Origin: Leucocoprinus leucothites
Taxonomy: Eukaryota > Basidiomycota > Agaricomycetes > Agaricales > Agaricaceae
Assembly (NCBI GenBank): GCA_013368445.1
Contig: JAACJO010000001.1
Span: forward strand, 2,542,001-2,606,000
Direction: 5' to 3'
DNA length: 64,000 nt
Shown: one piece after another, positions 46,415 to 59,200 of the stretch
Position numbering within the stretch: position 1 is the stretch's first letter
Layout: every line of letters starts with the position of its first letter
Notes under the pieces: generated by a model
Told to the model about the DNA's origin: nothing
Seen by the model: only the letters and a program-made list of their open reading frames with translations
The model's database searches: none
Position numbers and translations under genes: made by a program

Positions 46415-47740
46415 TACTGTATTGTGGACTTTTAGATGGGGCTTCCAATGCCACTTGGATGGGACATCCCAGAAGTTGATGGAGCAGGATGGTTTGGCTG
46501 CGAGCCAATCAAATAGGAGTCAACAGATGTGGATAGAGTGTGACTGGCTCGAGTGAATGGAAGGGTCAACCACCAGCTTGGCTGCTGGGAGACAGTCGGT
46601 GATAAGGATGATATGATCGCACTGGAGGGAGATGGCCTTGGCGATGCCAATGCGAATGGAATAGAGTTCAGCATCTGAGGAAGATGCCTGCCCACTTGCC
46701 TGCTTTGCATGGGACACTTGTCATCCACTGCGATATAAATGTGCCACCAAAACTGCCTGAAGGGAACCTACAAGGGGGACAGAAGCGTCAGTAACAACTG
46801 ATATACAATTACAATCAGAAGATGAGGAAGAGAAAACAGAGTCGAGAGATGATATGTGTTTATACATCTTGTGCTTGTCTGAGCGATTACAAGGATGAAA
46901 ATGAATAGAATTGGAAAAGATATCCATGAGACGAGACCCAGGCTTGGATTCAGGAGCAAAGGGAGAAAAGGAATCAGAAAGATGAGAAAGAGAACTATCT
47001 ACATCAAGAATAGGGCCTTTGACTTTAGCTTTTTTGGCCAGAGTAAGAAGGCGAAGAGATTGGGGATGAGAGAAGGAGTCAAGAGAAAAATTTTCTGACA
47101 AAAGAGAACATAATGCATGATTAGAGGGTAAAGTAGAGACTCAGTATGATGAACGAATAGCTAGTTTACGAGGATGGAGGTGAATTGGAATAAGATCAGC
47201 AATGCTTTCAATACCACCAGAAGGGGAAGTGCAGAAGGTGCCAGTGATCCAAAGAGCTGTGCATCTTTGCATGGAGGATAAGAACTTGAGGAGTGCCTTG
47301 TTATGAGCACCCTCATAGTACCACAGTCAATAGCCATATGTTGCCATGGGGACAACACATGACCTGTATAGGAGTCATTTCTGAAGGGAGAGGAGACCTT
47401 GGGTTGAGTTACCAAGCATGCCCATGGCTTTCACCATAGATAATGCTTTGGTAGAGTAGTATTGAACATGCTCTTGAAACAAGAGTTGATGGTTGAAGTA
47501 AAAACCGAGGTACTGCTAGAAGCATTTTGGGTGAAGGAGAGGGCCACCGACATCAGAAAGGTCGAGTGGGGGATTAGAGTCATTATGACAATGAGAAAAG
47601 TGGAAAACCTCAGATTTGTCATGTTCAACGACAAGTCCAAGATTGGTGCAAATCATCCCTCCTTGACCTCTTACCACCACCATCTCTTAGTTGGTGTGTT
47701 GTGATTAGAGTTCAATACCACTGTGTCTACTTGTAGCTAC

Positions 47741-48984
47741 ATGGGCAGACGTAAATCTAAGTCTAACAAGCCTCCCTGCCAAACAACCAAGTCCACCGAA
47801 GCCTCCACCAACGAGCTCAACATCGCCGAGATGTCCAAAGATGAACATCTCAACCCCTACGATGACCCCCGCAATGTCCATGGGTTCTTTAGTTCCCCCC
47901 AGGCTGACATTTCGTCGCCTGGTCCCTCATCCCTGCCTACTGCTGATGCCCCATTGCAGCTGGTAGTGCCACTCATGGCTGATGTTCCATCACCATCTCC
48001 AAAGCCCTTCACTGCTGGTGGAGAAATGTTCTACCCTGTGAAGAACCTACCCCCCCCCAGCACTGCCATCCACTGTCTCCTCCAGGTCAACTGAGGAGTC
48101 TGTTGAGACTTGGGCTCTTGCTGGACTCTGCTTCTTCACCCGCTTTGTCAGGTCAGTCCCCCAAGGTCCCCTACCTGAGGCCACCATCACCGTACTTGCC
48201 CCGACCCTTGTTGGGCTTGTTGCGGAAGTCTTCAACCATGGCCAAGGTGACATGGCCCTCACCAGCGAGTGTATGCATGCCTAGGGATGGGACACATTTG
48301 CAAGTTTCATCCAGGATTGTGCCACCAGAGCTCTGGGGGCCGGCCCTAATTGTACGTGTATTGTCCATGAGGTGACCCATGGATCTGCTGACAAAGCAGA
48401 TCCACGTGACATTGACATGGGCTCCCCCAAGGTGCCCAAGCAAACACCCAAGGCACCGTGGCCCACCCCGGCCCATCCCTCCCTACCACCCAAGCTGGCA
48501 CCTATGAAGGCATACACTAGTGGCAAAGCGCCCATTCAAGTGCCCCCTGCTCCTAAGGCTAGGTCTAATGACCAAGCCTGGCAAGCGCCCATCCCACCCT
48601 CGGCAGCTAATAAGTCGTTCGCTGAGGTAGCCCGTACCCCGGCGTTTGTGGCAGCACTTATCAAGCTAGCCCAGTCCCACCCCACCCTCAAGCCCGATTG
48701 TGTCGCTGCGATGCATCAGGCTGCCCTCGCTGATGCACCTTCTGTGAAGAAGCCCCGCATGACCACATCGGGCCCCACCCGATGCCAACTCTTCCTCGAT
48801 TTCACTGGCAGTGCCGATGACATCACTTATCTCCACCACAAGGCCATGCGCCTCCTCAATGACTCCCTCACTTGCATGAAGAGTTCACTTCGTGTTGAGA
48901 ACATCGCTCAGGCGTACGACACCATCTCGTTGTACACCAATTCTGTCACCACTGATGCTGATGCATCAGTGATTGAATCCTCCC
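47741..48984 (+). pseudogene. B-6 ORF1-like gene, N-terminal two thirds
   Basis: ATG 47741 begins MGRRKSKSNK. A frame change at a long C run near 48050 separates the N-terminal segment from the rest, which continues through a variable region (VETWALAGLCFFTRFV...), TAG at about 48283 (Gln in B-4), VHEVTHGSAD, CDIDMGSPK-like RDIDMGSPK, a Pro-rich linker and SGPTRCQLFLDFTG up to the A-7 junction. RRM-like and knuckle parts are deleted on the other side of A-7. Confidence 0.78.
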
Positions 48985-49188
48985 TTTTTTTTTTTTTTTT
49001 TTTTTAAAATCAATGAATTTATATAGCGGTGCTCAATCGCAGTCCGCTTTCAACTAAATATTACACACAGGCAGTACACTACAGCAAGCTGGGGTACATG
49101 AAGCGGTCAAAGACCGCTTAAGACAGAGACTATACATGATTAGTCCAGCAACATAGAAAAGACTCAATAGAGACTATTGAACAAGGTG

Positions 49189-52100
49189 TCATACACAGAG
49201 ATCAGACTCAAAGGAAAAGAAGAGAGATGAAATAAGAGAGTATAGTTCACCTTCATTTGGTTCGGTGGGCACAGGAGCTTGAGGCGGTGGTGGACGCGTG
49301 TCATGATTGGTAAAAGCAAAGGCGGCCGGGTTCTTTTTCAAGAACTCGACAAGGAACTCATACTGAGAGAAAGCATATTGCACCCATTGAGTGCGGAAGG
49401 GATGGAGGGGGCAGTAACACAGGATATGATATCGTGTTTCCAGGTGGTGGCCACATCGACAGGACTTGTGCTCGAGGGGGAAGAACCTCTCATGATAAGC
49501 TCCAATAGGAGCATGATTGAGGATGGTGCAGGACATATGCACGCATAATGATGGTGACTCATTGGCTAAGGAAAGCCAGGTGCCCCCCTTGACGTAAGTG
49601 GGGATGAGAAACTTGCGATTCTTTTTTGAAAGAAGGAAACTGCTGCCACGGTACTTCTTCTTCCAGAATGTGGATTCCCAGGATTTCTGGCAATCATTGG
49701 TGGCTTTGTGTCACAAGAAGTTGAGAGTAGCACCTAAATGAGGGGGGCCGTGTATCCATGTGGTGGTGACATCCTTATGGACTTTGAAGTGGGGCTTCCA
49801 GTGCCATTTGGAAGGGACGTCTCAGAAGTCGATAGAGTGAGAAGGTTTTGCTGCAAGCCAATCGGATAAAAGTCAGCAGACTTGGATGGAGTGCAATTGA
49901 CTCAACTGGATGGAGGGATTGACCACCAGCTTGGCTGCTGGGAGACAGTCAGTGATTAGGATGATGTGATCACATTGGAGGGAAATGGCCTTGGTAATGC
50001 CAATGCGAATGGAATAAAGCTCGGCATCAGTAGACGACGCCCGACCGCTAGCTTGTTTTGCATGGGACACTTGCCATCCACTGCGATATATGTGTGCTGT
50101 CGAAACTGCCTGAAGGGAACCTACAAGTGGGACAGAAGCATCAGTAACAACTGAAATACAATTACAATCAGATGAAGAGGAAGAGAAAACAGAATCCAGA
50201 GTTGATACATGTTTGTACATTTCGTGTTTGTCTGAGCGATTACAAGGATGGAAGTGAATGGAATCAGAAAAGATGTCCATGAGATGGGAACCAGGCTTGG
50301 ATTCAGGAGCGAATGGAGAGAAGGAATCAGAAAGATGAGAAAGAGAACTATCTACATCAATAAGGGGGCCTTTGATTTTAGCTTTTTTGGCCAGAGTGAG
50401 AAATCGAAGTGATTGGGGATGAGGGGGGGCATTAAGAGAGAAATGATCAGATAGGAGGGTACGTAACACATGATTAGAAGGTAAAGTAGAGACTCGGTAC
50501 AATGAACGAATAGCTAATTTACGAAGATGAAGGTGGATTGGGATAAGTCCAGCAATACTTTCAATGCCACCTGAGGGAGAAGTGTGGAAGGCGCCTGTGA
50601 TCCAAAGAGCTGCACGCCTCTGCATAGATGATAGGGACTTGAGAAGTGCTTTGTTACGAGCGCCTTCAAAGTACCATAGACGGAAGCCATATGTTGCCAC
50701 AGGGATGACACATGACCTATAGAGAAGACGTTTCTGGAGGGGAAGGAGACTGCATGTGGAATTACCTAGCATACCCATGGCTTTCACCATGGATAATGCT
50801 TTGGTAGAATAATATCGGACATGTTCTTGAAATGAAAGTTGATGATCGAAGTAAAAACCCAGGTAACGCCAGACGCGTTTAGGGTGTAGGGAGGGGCCAC
50901 TGATGTTGGATAGGTCAAGAGGGGGATTAGGGTCATTATGTCATCGGGAGAAGTGAAAGACCTCAGATTTGTCATGTTCGATGACAAGCCCAAGATCAGT
51001 GCAAATGGAATTAATGATGGAATAAGCTGATTTAAGGGAAGAAATAGTGTCAGTATAGTTCTTCGCTTGAGATATACAAAGCCCATCATCAACAAAGGAT
51101 AGAAGGGAAGAGGGAATAGACTGTAAGCAAGCATGTTGATCAAACATGAACATTAGAGGCACTAGATAGAGCGCAGAGAGTATGGGGATAAAGCAGAGCC
51201 TTGCCCTACGCCAACATCCATGTCATGGGCGTCAGAAAGGAAAGTATTCCACATGAACTGGGTGGATCGACCTATAAGGTAATGTGAGAAGAAGTTTACA
51301 AGTTCTGGGGCGAACCCCTGGTGTCATAGGATGTTAGTGAGGATTTCATGGTTCAAAGAGGGGAAGAACTGGGCAATGTCGAAAGCACAGACACTGGTGA
51401 TCATACCTTTGGCCCAACCAGCCCAAATAATATGGGTGAGGAATACTCCTGCATCTTCAGTAGAATGTTGGATCACTCCTCCCATTTGGTTGGGGTGGAG
51501 AACTTCTAGAGATACTGCTTCATACTGCATGCGACGGGTGATCATTTTCTTGATAAGTTTACCTAAAGTGTTTAGTAGAACAATAGGTCGGAATGCTTTT
51601 GGTGTATCATAGGCTGGTTTATTCGGCTTGGGAATGATGATAGAGACCGAGTCTTTGAAGTGACTCGGCCAATGAGAGAGACGCATGCATGCATTAGCAA
51701 TGAGCAGTATGTTCTTGAAGCATTCATTATGAGCGACAATAGACTTCAGATGTTTCCAGGAGACGTGATCAGGTCCAGGTGCTGAGGAGTTAGCACATGA
51801 AGAGAGGGATTCGGCAAGTTCAAGGGTGGAGAAGTTTGCCCAAGAACGAGGAGGGAGGGATTTTATTTCATTGAGAATGTTAGGGTTTACTGGTTGACTG
51901 GAAGCTGAATTATATGAAGAATGGAGTGTGTTCCATAGATCTGGAAGGTCATTACAAGGTCGACCTTGATAGCGAATACCTTCAATGGCAGGTAGTTCAT
52001 GTTGTTTAACCCATTCCATAAGGTCCCAGGGTCGTTTGTTTGTTGATGCGATTTTGTGAATACATTCATCAAAGAAAGAGCATTTGGCAGCTCGGGTGGC

Positions 52101-53141
52101 CACTCTGAATGCTCACCAGTCTTTTTGATCCTTTGTTCTTCTGTAGGTAAGAAGAGTCTCAGAACAGTGGGGGGACCACCATTCTTTTGACCAGTTAGTG
52201 ATCCATACAATTTTAGAGTTTGTATTCCAGGCTTCAGATAAGATTCGAGAAAAGGAATCGGAGATATTGTTTAGACAAGAGACAGCATGAATGTCCGAAC
52301 ATTCAAGAGCCACTAGATGCTCAGAGACTTGGGAAATAAAAGCCGTCTCCTCATCGCTGTCTTTTGGTAGTACACATTTTTTATAATTAATATAATCAGG
52401 ACGAATTGGAAGATCCATAATCAATGGTGTGTGATCCGAAGGAAGTCTTGAATTAGCATCAATGATATGGGGAATGGAGTTGTTAGTACAAAAAATGAGA
52501 TCAATAACCAAATTGTCATGACTTTCAATAGAAGAGAAATGGGTAGGAGATAGTACAGTTGGTGTAGACCTTATGAGATTGTAGCCATCCACCAACTCCA
52601 TTAGAGTTGTTGTGGATCGAGGGACGTGAGTAGCTGAAGGGTCCCATTCTGGAGATTGACAATTAAAATCACCTCCCATATATATAATATTAGGGATGTC
52701 GATGAAGTTTGTTGAGAGGAAGTTGATTGCCGAAGAAGACGAGTCAGAGTATATGTTAAGTAAATGAATATAATTACCCTGGTTGAATAAACCCAAGATT
52801 TGTATGTCGCGGTGGTTGACCCACTCTTGTCAGAGAATGGGTCTCATGCGAAGTAAGTGTCTGTGAACATAAGTCAGAGTACGGGGTCAGGGATCATTAG
52901 GCTTGGTAGGGCGAACCATACACAGCCATTCAGGGTGAATAGGAGCACCTATGACATCATCCTCTTCAGGGTTAGTCGTAGAGGGTGCTTTTTGAATATG
53001 ATTCCATGGAGGTTCCTGTAGAAAAATGATGTCGAAGTCCAGCTTCTTGGACTCGAGTAAAGTATCAACCAAGACATAAGAGCATCCCATGTTTTGTGAA
53101 TAGATACGAACAGAAGAAATGGATTTGTTCTTACCAGACAT
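49189..53141 (-). pseudogene. A-7 ORF2 relic
   Basis: It runs from ATG 53139-53141 to the stop at 49189 with the same domain order as A-5. It has TGA at 52887-52889, 52830-52832, 52113-52115 and 51324-51326, and one G missing from a G run near 51188 that shifts the frame before the active-site region (FVDDGLC at about 51085). Endonuclease motifs GGDFNCQSPEWDP and SDHTPL, the RNase H acidic residues and the zinc finger are intact. Inactive, but recently so. Confidence 0.85.
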
Positions 53142-53143
53142 AT

Positions 53144-55892
53144 TTACACAGCAACTCCACCACCGGAGTGATTGGAATTGGTGCGGACAGCACGTGCAGT
53201 ACGTGATTCGGTGGCTTTGTTAGAATGCCAGGTTCGGTCGAACCTGTTCTTCCAGAATGGACATTTGGTGTCATTTGCATGATGATCGCCTTTGCAGTTC
53301 AGGCATTTGAAGTTCTCAAGGTGAGGACATGGGATGCCATCAGGAGTGGCATCACAAGGGGGATTGGATTTGGGGTTGGCCTTGCAACACCAGGCCATGG
53401 ATCGATGGTTCTCAATGTGGTGAGGGCCACCACAAATTTGACAGCATGCGCCGAGGGCACGACACACATGAGTGGGGTGACCCCAACACCAGCAGTTCCT
53501 GCACTGTGCAATGCCAGGGTGCATACTAGTAGCATGAATAGTTCCGATGTGACAGCCGAAGTTAATAGTATGGTTGACCAACGTCTTGGCCTTGGTACCA
53601 TTTTGGGAGTCCCAAATATCGAACCACACAACAGCAGTGTCTGACTTTGGGGAAGCTTTCATGACGCGAGGATGGGTGGCAAGGATTACATTTTCAAACA
53701 AAGATGATTATCTGAGAGCTTGTTCAACAAATGCAGGAGAGAGAGGGTTGGAGGAATTGGCTACCCAATAAGGGACACTGACAATTTTAAGGAACAATTT
53801 GGATTGTGGGAGACGAGGCTCAACAGGGATGGCGTCTCCTAATTGCCAGGCTTTTTTAAGCCAGGGTTTCAAGGTCAGTGGGAGAAGCGACACCTGAGGT
53901 AGCAATAGAAATGCCATTATATGATTCGCGGACTGATTCGACGCGAAGTTTGGATTGAGCAGCTGTAAGACTATGGTTACAGAATTCGGCTGCCTTATTA
54001 AAATCTTTAATCCAGTCAGCAATGATATTTCCCTCGAAGGGGATGAGGACTTGACAATGGGTAGGTCCATGCGTAGTCGTTTTGGGTTTAGCGCATGGGG
54101 CGCCTGTGGTTGATGGTTCGGGCGCTTGAGGTTGGGCGCCTCCAAAACCTGCCTTGTACATGGCAAGGACTTTGTCATATGATAATTCAGGGAAGGCGAG
54201 TATCATTTCTCGCATCTTAACCCCATCAATGTTGGAAGAAGAATTAGAAGAGGAAGTCGCCTGCCGGACACCCTGTCAGGCAGCATCAGCAAATGACACA
54301 TTCTTCTTGTTAAAATGTTCCATAAGGGGTTTGGTTGATGCCTTACGGTCAGGAGGGGGAATGGAAGGCGGCATGTCAGAGGCACCCTTGGGGGTAGGTT
54401 TTGATGGCTGAGCCTGGCCATCAGAGGAGGGGTGCCCAACTGAGCACTCAAAGTTTCCATTCCCATTCCTTGGGGTCACGTGAATGGAAGGGGGAGGAGG
54501 GGCCCGGGAGATGTGGATAGGACCGGTAGGCTTAGAAGACGTAACGTCATTCTTTGCCTTCAGGGAGCTTGACATGGACGAAATGTCACATGCCTTACTA
54601 GAAGATATAACATCATTCTGGGGGAGGAGAGGGGTGCCCTTGCTGGGAGGGGCTTGATTGATATTCATTTGGTTGTCATCGATACGAGCTGTAGAGTTAG
54701 ATTGCCCAACAACAATGCCGGGTGGAAATAGGGGGGTAGGGATGTTAGACGGGGAAGGTTTGCATGCCTTTTTTCCCTTCCCTTTACCCTTAGGAGGGGG
54801 GGAGGAGTCTGTCATGGGGATGTCAGAAGGAGGGCCATAGTAATGCCTCAGCGCTTCGACGATTGTGAGTCCGTTTTCGCCATTGATGGGTAGACGGTCC
54901 CAGCCTGCCTCAAACATAGTGGTTAATAGGCAATAGATTGGTTCCCCCATTTGGGGAACCCTTGGATCTTTCATACCGGGCCATAAACCCAATACAGCAT
55001 GGTGTTTAAAGAAGTTTGTAACATATTTAAGCACCTCAAGCACTTTGTAAGTAGCTTCACCGACAATAACAGTTTCTTCAGTGGCAGTGTTAGATGGATC
55101 CTTGAGATCCGGAAGATGTGGCTGTGCAGGCCCAGGCCCCTGCGGCTGTGCAGTGATGTCATGAGTGACGTTATGTGTGACATCAGGAGTGACATCATTG
55201 GTGTCAGATGATCTGGCAAAAAAGGTAGCCGGAGTGCTGGTTGGCACAGCATTTGCTGACTCAGCAGATCCATGGATCGCATGAGGGAGCCTTGAGGTGG
55301 GTGGGGGTCCAAAGAACCAATTGGTAGGTACCCCATTGTCGAATACCCCATCCTCTCAGTCACCCCACATGTCCCCGCGAGAGTCCAAGTTAAGAGGATC
55401 TGGTGGTTGAAGCTCACCTACAAATCCCTCTCCAAATGGGCGGAAAGGAATAGGTGACTTGAAACCATCATATGCGCTCATCAATGCAGTTCTTAAGATG
55501 GCCTTGGGAGTGGTGTCCAATCCTCGATGAACATCACGAGCACGAGCTCGCTTAGTACGTGACGAGGGAGGAGGGGGAGTTCTAAGGGAGGAATGTGATG
55601 CTGCACCAGAAAGTACAGCAGGGGCAAGTGTAGGAGAGGGAGGGGTTGAGGATTCAGACAAATCAGATTCACTCTCACCACTTTCTTCCTTGTCAGAGCC
55701 AGCCCTAGATGAGGCGGCAGACTTGACATTGTCGTGTACAGAGTGTCTTGTTGATTTAATAGAGAGAGCGGGTGAATTGGAGCAATCGCGCTTGTAGATT
55801 GAGACATGTGTTTCAGTGTCAACAATGTTGATTGGGTCTGAAGATGATGGAGGGGTACCCTTAAGGTCCACCCAGTGCAATGGTGCAGTCAT
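53144..55892 (-). pseudogene. A-7 ORF1 relic
   Basis: It runs from ATG 55890-55892 (MTAPLHWVDLKG) to TAA 53144-53146. It has TGA at 55356-55358 (CGA in A-5) and at 54276-54278 (CGA in A-5), an 8 bp deletion near 53868 (atttaatg of A-5 is missing) and TAA near 53708 (CAA in A-5). Knuckles CRNCWCWGHPTHVC, CQICGGPHH and CLNCKGDHHANDTKC are kept. The ORF2 start follows after two bases. Confidence 0.82.
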
Positions 55893-55985
55893 AGTGGTAT
55901 AATTCATAGTCAGTATGTATGTAGACACCATCAAAGAAATTGATGATGGTGGTAGGAGGGAAAGGAGGATGGATCGAATCCTCCC

Positions 55986-56224
55986 TCTCTTCAGCCTTCA
56001 CTTCTTTGTATTTCATTACATGCCTAGCCCCCTTCTGCTGTTGTTTCGTGTATTGTCTCGGACAGGACTATTACAGTATGTATTCCCAGTTGTTTGCTCT
56101 TGCGTAGTCGGTAGCAGTATCAGTTCCCTGTAGTAGATAGTCAGGTGCAGACTGCTATCGTGCACCACATTATAAATTTGGACCCCTTTGGGGTCTACTG
56201 ATTATAAAATAAATAAATAAAAAA
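55986..56224 (+). mobile_element. B-6 3' end (deleted ORF1 joined to 3' UTR)
   Basis: After the A-7 target duplication the sequence reads ten bases of ORF1 (…cttcagcctt) and then 3' UTR from the point equivalent to B-2 position ~18412. The junction has no GT-AG, so it looks like a deletion and not a spliced intron. The hairpin and an AATAAATAAATA-type tail follow. Confidence 0.75.
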
Positions 56225-59200
56225 GATCAGTGCAAATGGAGTTAATGATGGAGTATGCTGATTTAAGGGAAGAAATAGTGTCAGTGTAATTCTTTGCTTG
56301 AGATATACAAAGCCCATCATTAATAAAAGATAGAAGAGAAGAGGGAATGGATTGTAAATGGGTGCATTGGTTGAACATGAACATAAGAGGCACTAAGTAT
56401 AGCATGGATAATATGGGGGATAAAGCTGAGCCTTGCCCCACACCAACATCCGCATCATGGGCATCAGATAGGAAAGTGTTCCACATGAATTGGGTGGATC
56501 AACCTATAAGATAGTGAGAAAAGAAATTTACAAGTTCTGGGGCAAACCCCTGGTGTCATAAGATATTAGTAAGAATTTCATGATTAAGAGAGGGGAAAAA
56601 TTGGGTGATATCAAAGGCACAAACACTAGTGATCATACCTTTGGCCCATCCAGTCTGAATAATATGAGTAAGGAAGACACCTGCATCCTCAGTAGAGCAT
56701 TGGATAACTCCTCCCATCTGATTAGGGTGAAGAACACCTAAGGATACTGCCTCAAATTGCATGCGACAAGCAATCATCTTCTCAATAAGTTTACCTAAAG
56801 TGTTTAGTAGGACAATGGGACAAAACACTTTAGGAGTATCATAGGCCAGTTTGTTTGGCTTGGGGATGATGATAGAGACCGAGTCTTTGAAGTGACTCGG
56901 CCAATGAGAAAGACATATGCACACATTAGCAATGAGTATGATGTTTTTGAGGCATTTGTCATGGGTGACAATTGATTTTAGATGTTTCCATGAGACATGA
57001 TCAGATCCAGGTGCTGAGGAATTAGTACGAGAAGATAGAGATTCAGTGAGTTTGAGGGTAGAGAAGTTAGCCCAGGAGTGGGGAGGGAGGGATTTCATTT
57101 CATTCAGAATCTGTGGGTTTACTGGTCTTCCAGAAGTGGAGTTGTATGATGAATGAAGTGCATTCCATAGGTCTGGGAGATCATTGCAAGGTTGTCCTTG
57201 AAATAGAATGCCCTCAATAGTGGGTAGTTTTTGTTGCTTGACCCATCCCATGAGGTTCCAGGGTTGTTTGTTGGTTGATGTGATTTTGTGAATGCATTCA
57301 TCAAAGAAAGAGTGTTTGGCAGCTCAAATAGCTGCTCTGAATGCTCTCCAGTCTTTCCGATCTTTTGTTCTTCTGTAAATGAGTAAGGTCTCAGAGCAGT
57401 GGGAGTTCCACCATTTCTTCAACCAGTTAGTAATCCATACAACTTTAGAGTTCATATTCCATGAATCATATAATATGCGAGACAAAGAATCAGAAATATC
57501 ATCCAAGCAAGAAGTGGAATGAATGTTTGAACAATCAAGGGCCACAAGATGCTCTGAGACCTGAGAAGTGAAAGTGGCCTCTTCATCGCTATCTTTTGGC
57601 AATACATGCTTTTTGTAGTTAATATAATCCAGGCAGATTGGGAGGTCAATGATCAAAGGTGTGTGATCTGAAGGCAGTCTTGAATTTGCATCAATGACAT
57701 GTGGAGTGGAATTGTTAGCACAAAAGATGAGGTTGATAACTGAATTGTCATGATTTTTGATGGGAGAGAAATGGGTTGGAGAGAATGTGGTCGGTATTGA
57801 CCTAGTAAGATTGAAACAATCCACTAACTCCATTAGAGATATCATGGATTGAGGGGTATGGGTAGCTGAGGGATCCCATTCTGGAGATCAACAGTTAAAG
57901 TCGCCTCCTATATACATGATATTGGGAATGTCGATGAAGTTTGTTGAAAGAAAGTTAATCGCTGAAGACAACAAGTCAGAGTATATGTTGAGAAAATGAA
58001 TATAATTACCCCAGTTAAATAATCCTAAAACTTGGATATTGCGGTGATTAACCCACTCCTGTCAGAGGATGGGTCTCATATGAAAAAGATGTCTGTGAAC
58101 ATAAGTCAAAGTATGGGGGTGAGGATCATTGGGCTTGGTAGGGCGACCCATACATAGCCACTCAGGGTGAATAGGGACACCTATGATGTCATCCCCTTCA
58201 GAGTTAGTCGTAGAGGATGCTTTGTGGATGTGGTTCCATGTGGGGTTCCTGTAGAAAAATAATATTGAAGTCCAGCTTTTTGGACTCAAGGATGGTATCA
58301 ACCAAGACATAGGAACGTCCAATGTTTTGCAAATAGATACGAACAGAGGACACAATATTGTTCTTACCAGGCATGTTTAAACAGCAACTCTGCCACTGGA
58401 GCAATTGGAGTTGGCACGGACAGCATGTGCAGTGCATGACTCAGTGGCTTTGTTAGAGTGCCAGGTCCAGTCAAACCTGTTTCTCCAAAATGGACATTTG
58501 GTGTTGTTAGCATGGTGGTTACCTTTGTAGTTAAGGCATTTGAAGTTCTCAAAATGAGGACATGGGATACCATCAGGAGTGGTGTCACAAGGGGGGTTTG
58601 ATTTGAGGTTGGCCTTGCAGCACCAGGCCATGGATCGATGATTCTTAACTCGGTGAGGACCACCACAAATTTGACAGCGGGTGCCAAGGGCACAGCACGC
58701 ATGAGTGGGGTGGCCCCACCACCAACAGTTTCTGCATTGTGCAATACCAGGATGCATACTGGTAGCTTGGATGGTGCCAACATGTCGGCCGAAATTAATA
58801 GTACGGTTAACCAACGTCTTGGCTTTAGTACCATTTTGTGAATCCCAGATGTCAAACCATACAACAGCTGTGTCTGACTTGGGGGAGGCTTTCATAACGT
58901 GAGGGCAAGTGGCGAGGATGACATTTTTGAAGAGGGATGATTGGCTGAGGGCCTGCTCAACAAAAGTGGGGGAGAGGGTTGGATGAATTGGCTACCCAAT
59001 AAGGGACACCAATAATCTTAAGGAAAGACTTAGATTGTGGGAGACAGGGCTCAATGGGAATAGCTTCTCTGAGTTGCCAAGCTTTCTTTAGCCATGACTT
59101 AATGGTTTTGAGGTCAGTAGGAGAGGCGACTCCCGAGGTGGCAATGGATATGCTGTTGTATGATTCATGTACAGATTCAACGCGAAGTTTGGATTGAGCA

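Larger units (their letters stand above)
48985..55971 (-). mobile_element. LINE family A, full-length copy A-7
   Basis: It is 6987 bp from tail (T run at 48985) to 5' end, inserted in B-6 with duplications gattgaatcctccc (48971-48984) and gatcgaatcctccc (55972-55985). The single mismatch is a CpG to TpG change. It is very close to A-5 throughout, with some 8 bp and 1 bp deletions of its own. Confidence 0.93.
47654..56224 (+). mobile_element. family B element, copy B-6, interrupted by A-7
   Basis: The 5' end at 47654 carries the B motif; the 3' end has the hairpin (56180-56196) and an AATAAATAAATAAAAAA tail. It lies in A-6 with duplications gattggtgcaaat (47641-47653) and gatcagtgcaaat (56225-56237), which differ only at one CpG-derived pair. 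A-7 splits it at 48984/55972. Net length is about 1.57 kb, because an internal deletion of about 740 bp joins the ORF1 conserved block directly to the 3' UTR near 55995. Confidence 0.88.
46415..58374 (-). pseudogene. A-6 ORF2 relic, split by B-6
   Basis: It starts at ATG 58372-58374 (MPGKNNIVSS). Endonuclease region 57850-58374 has SDHTPL near 57660 and GSWNS-type decay. RT segments are at 56556-57251 (IIIPKPNK, FDITQFFPSLNH) and 56202-56486, where the box reads FINDGLC instead of FVDDGLC, losing the first catalytic Asp. RNase H is at 46520-46850. The C-terminal finger is missing with the 3' end. Many stops. Confidence 0.78.

Noticed and set aside
55986..56010. Intron in B-6
   Set aside because: The junction lacks GT-AG and the removed segment is coding plus UTR in B-2.
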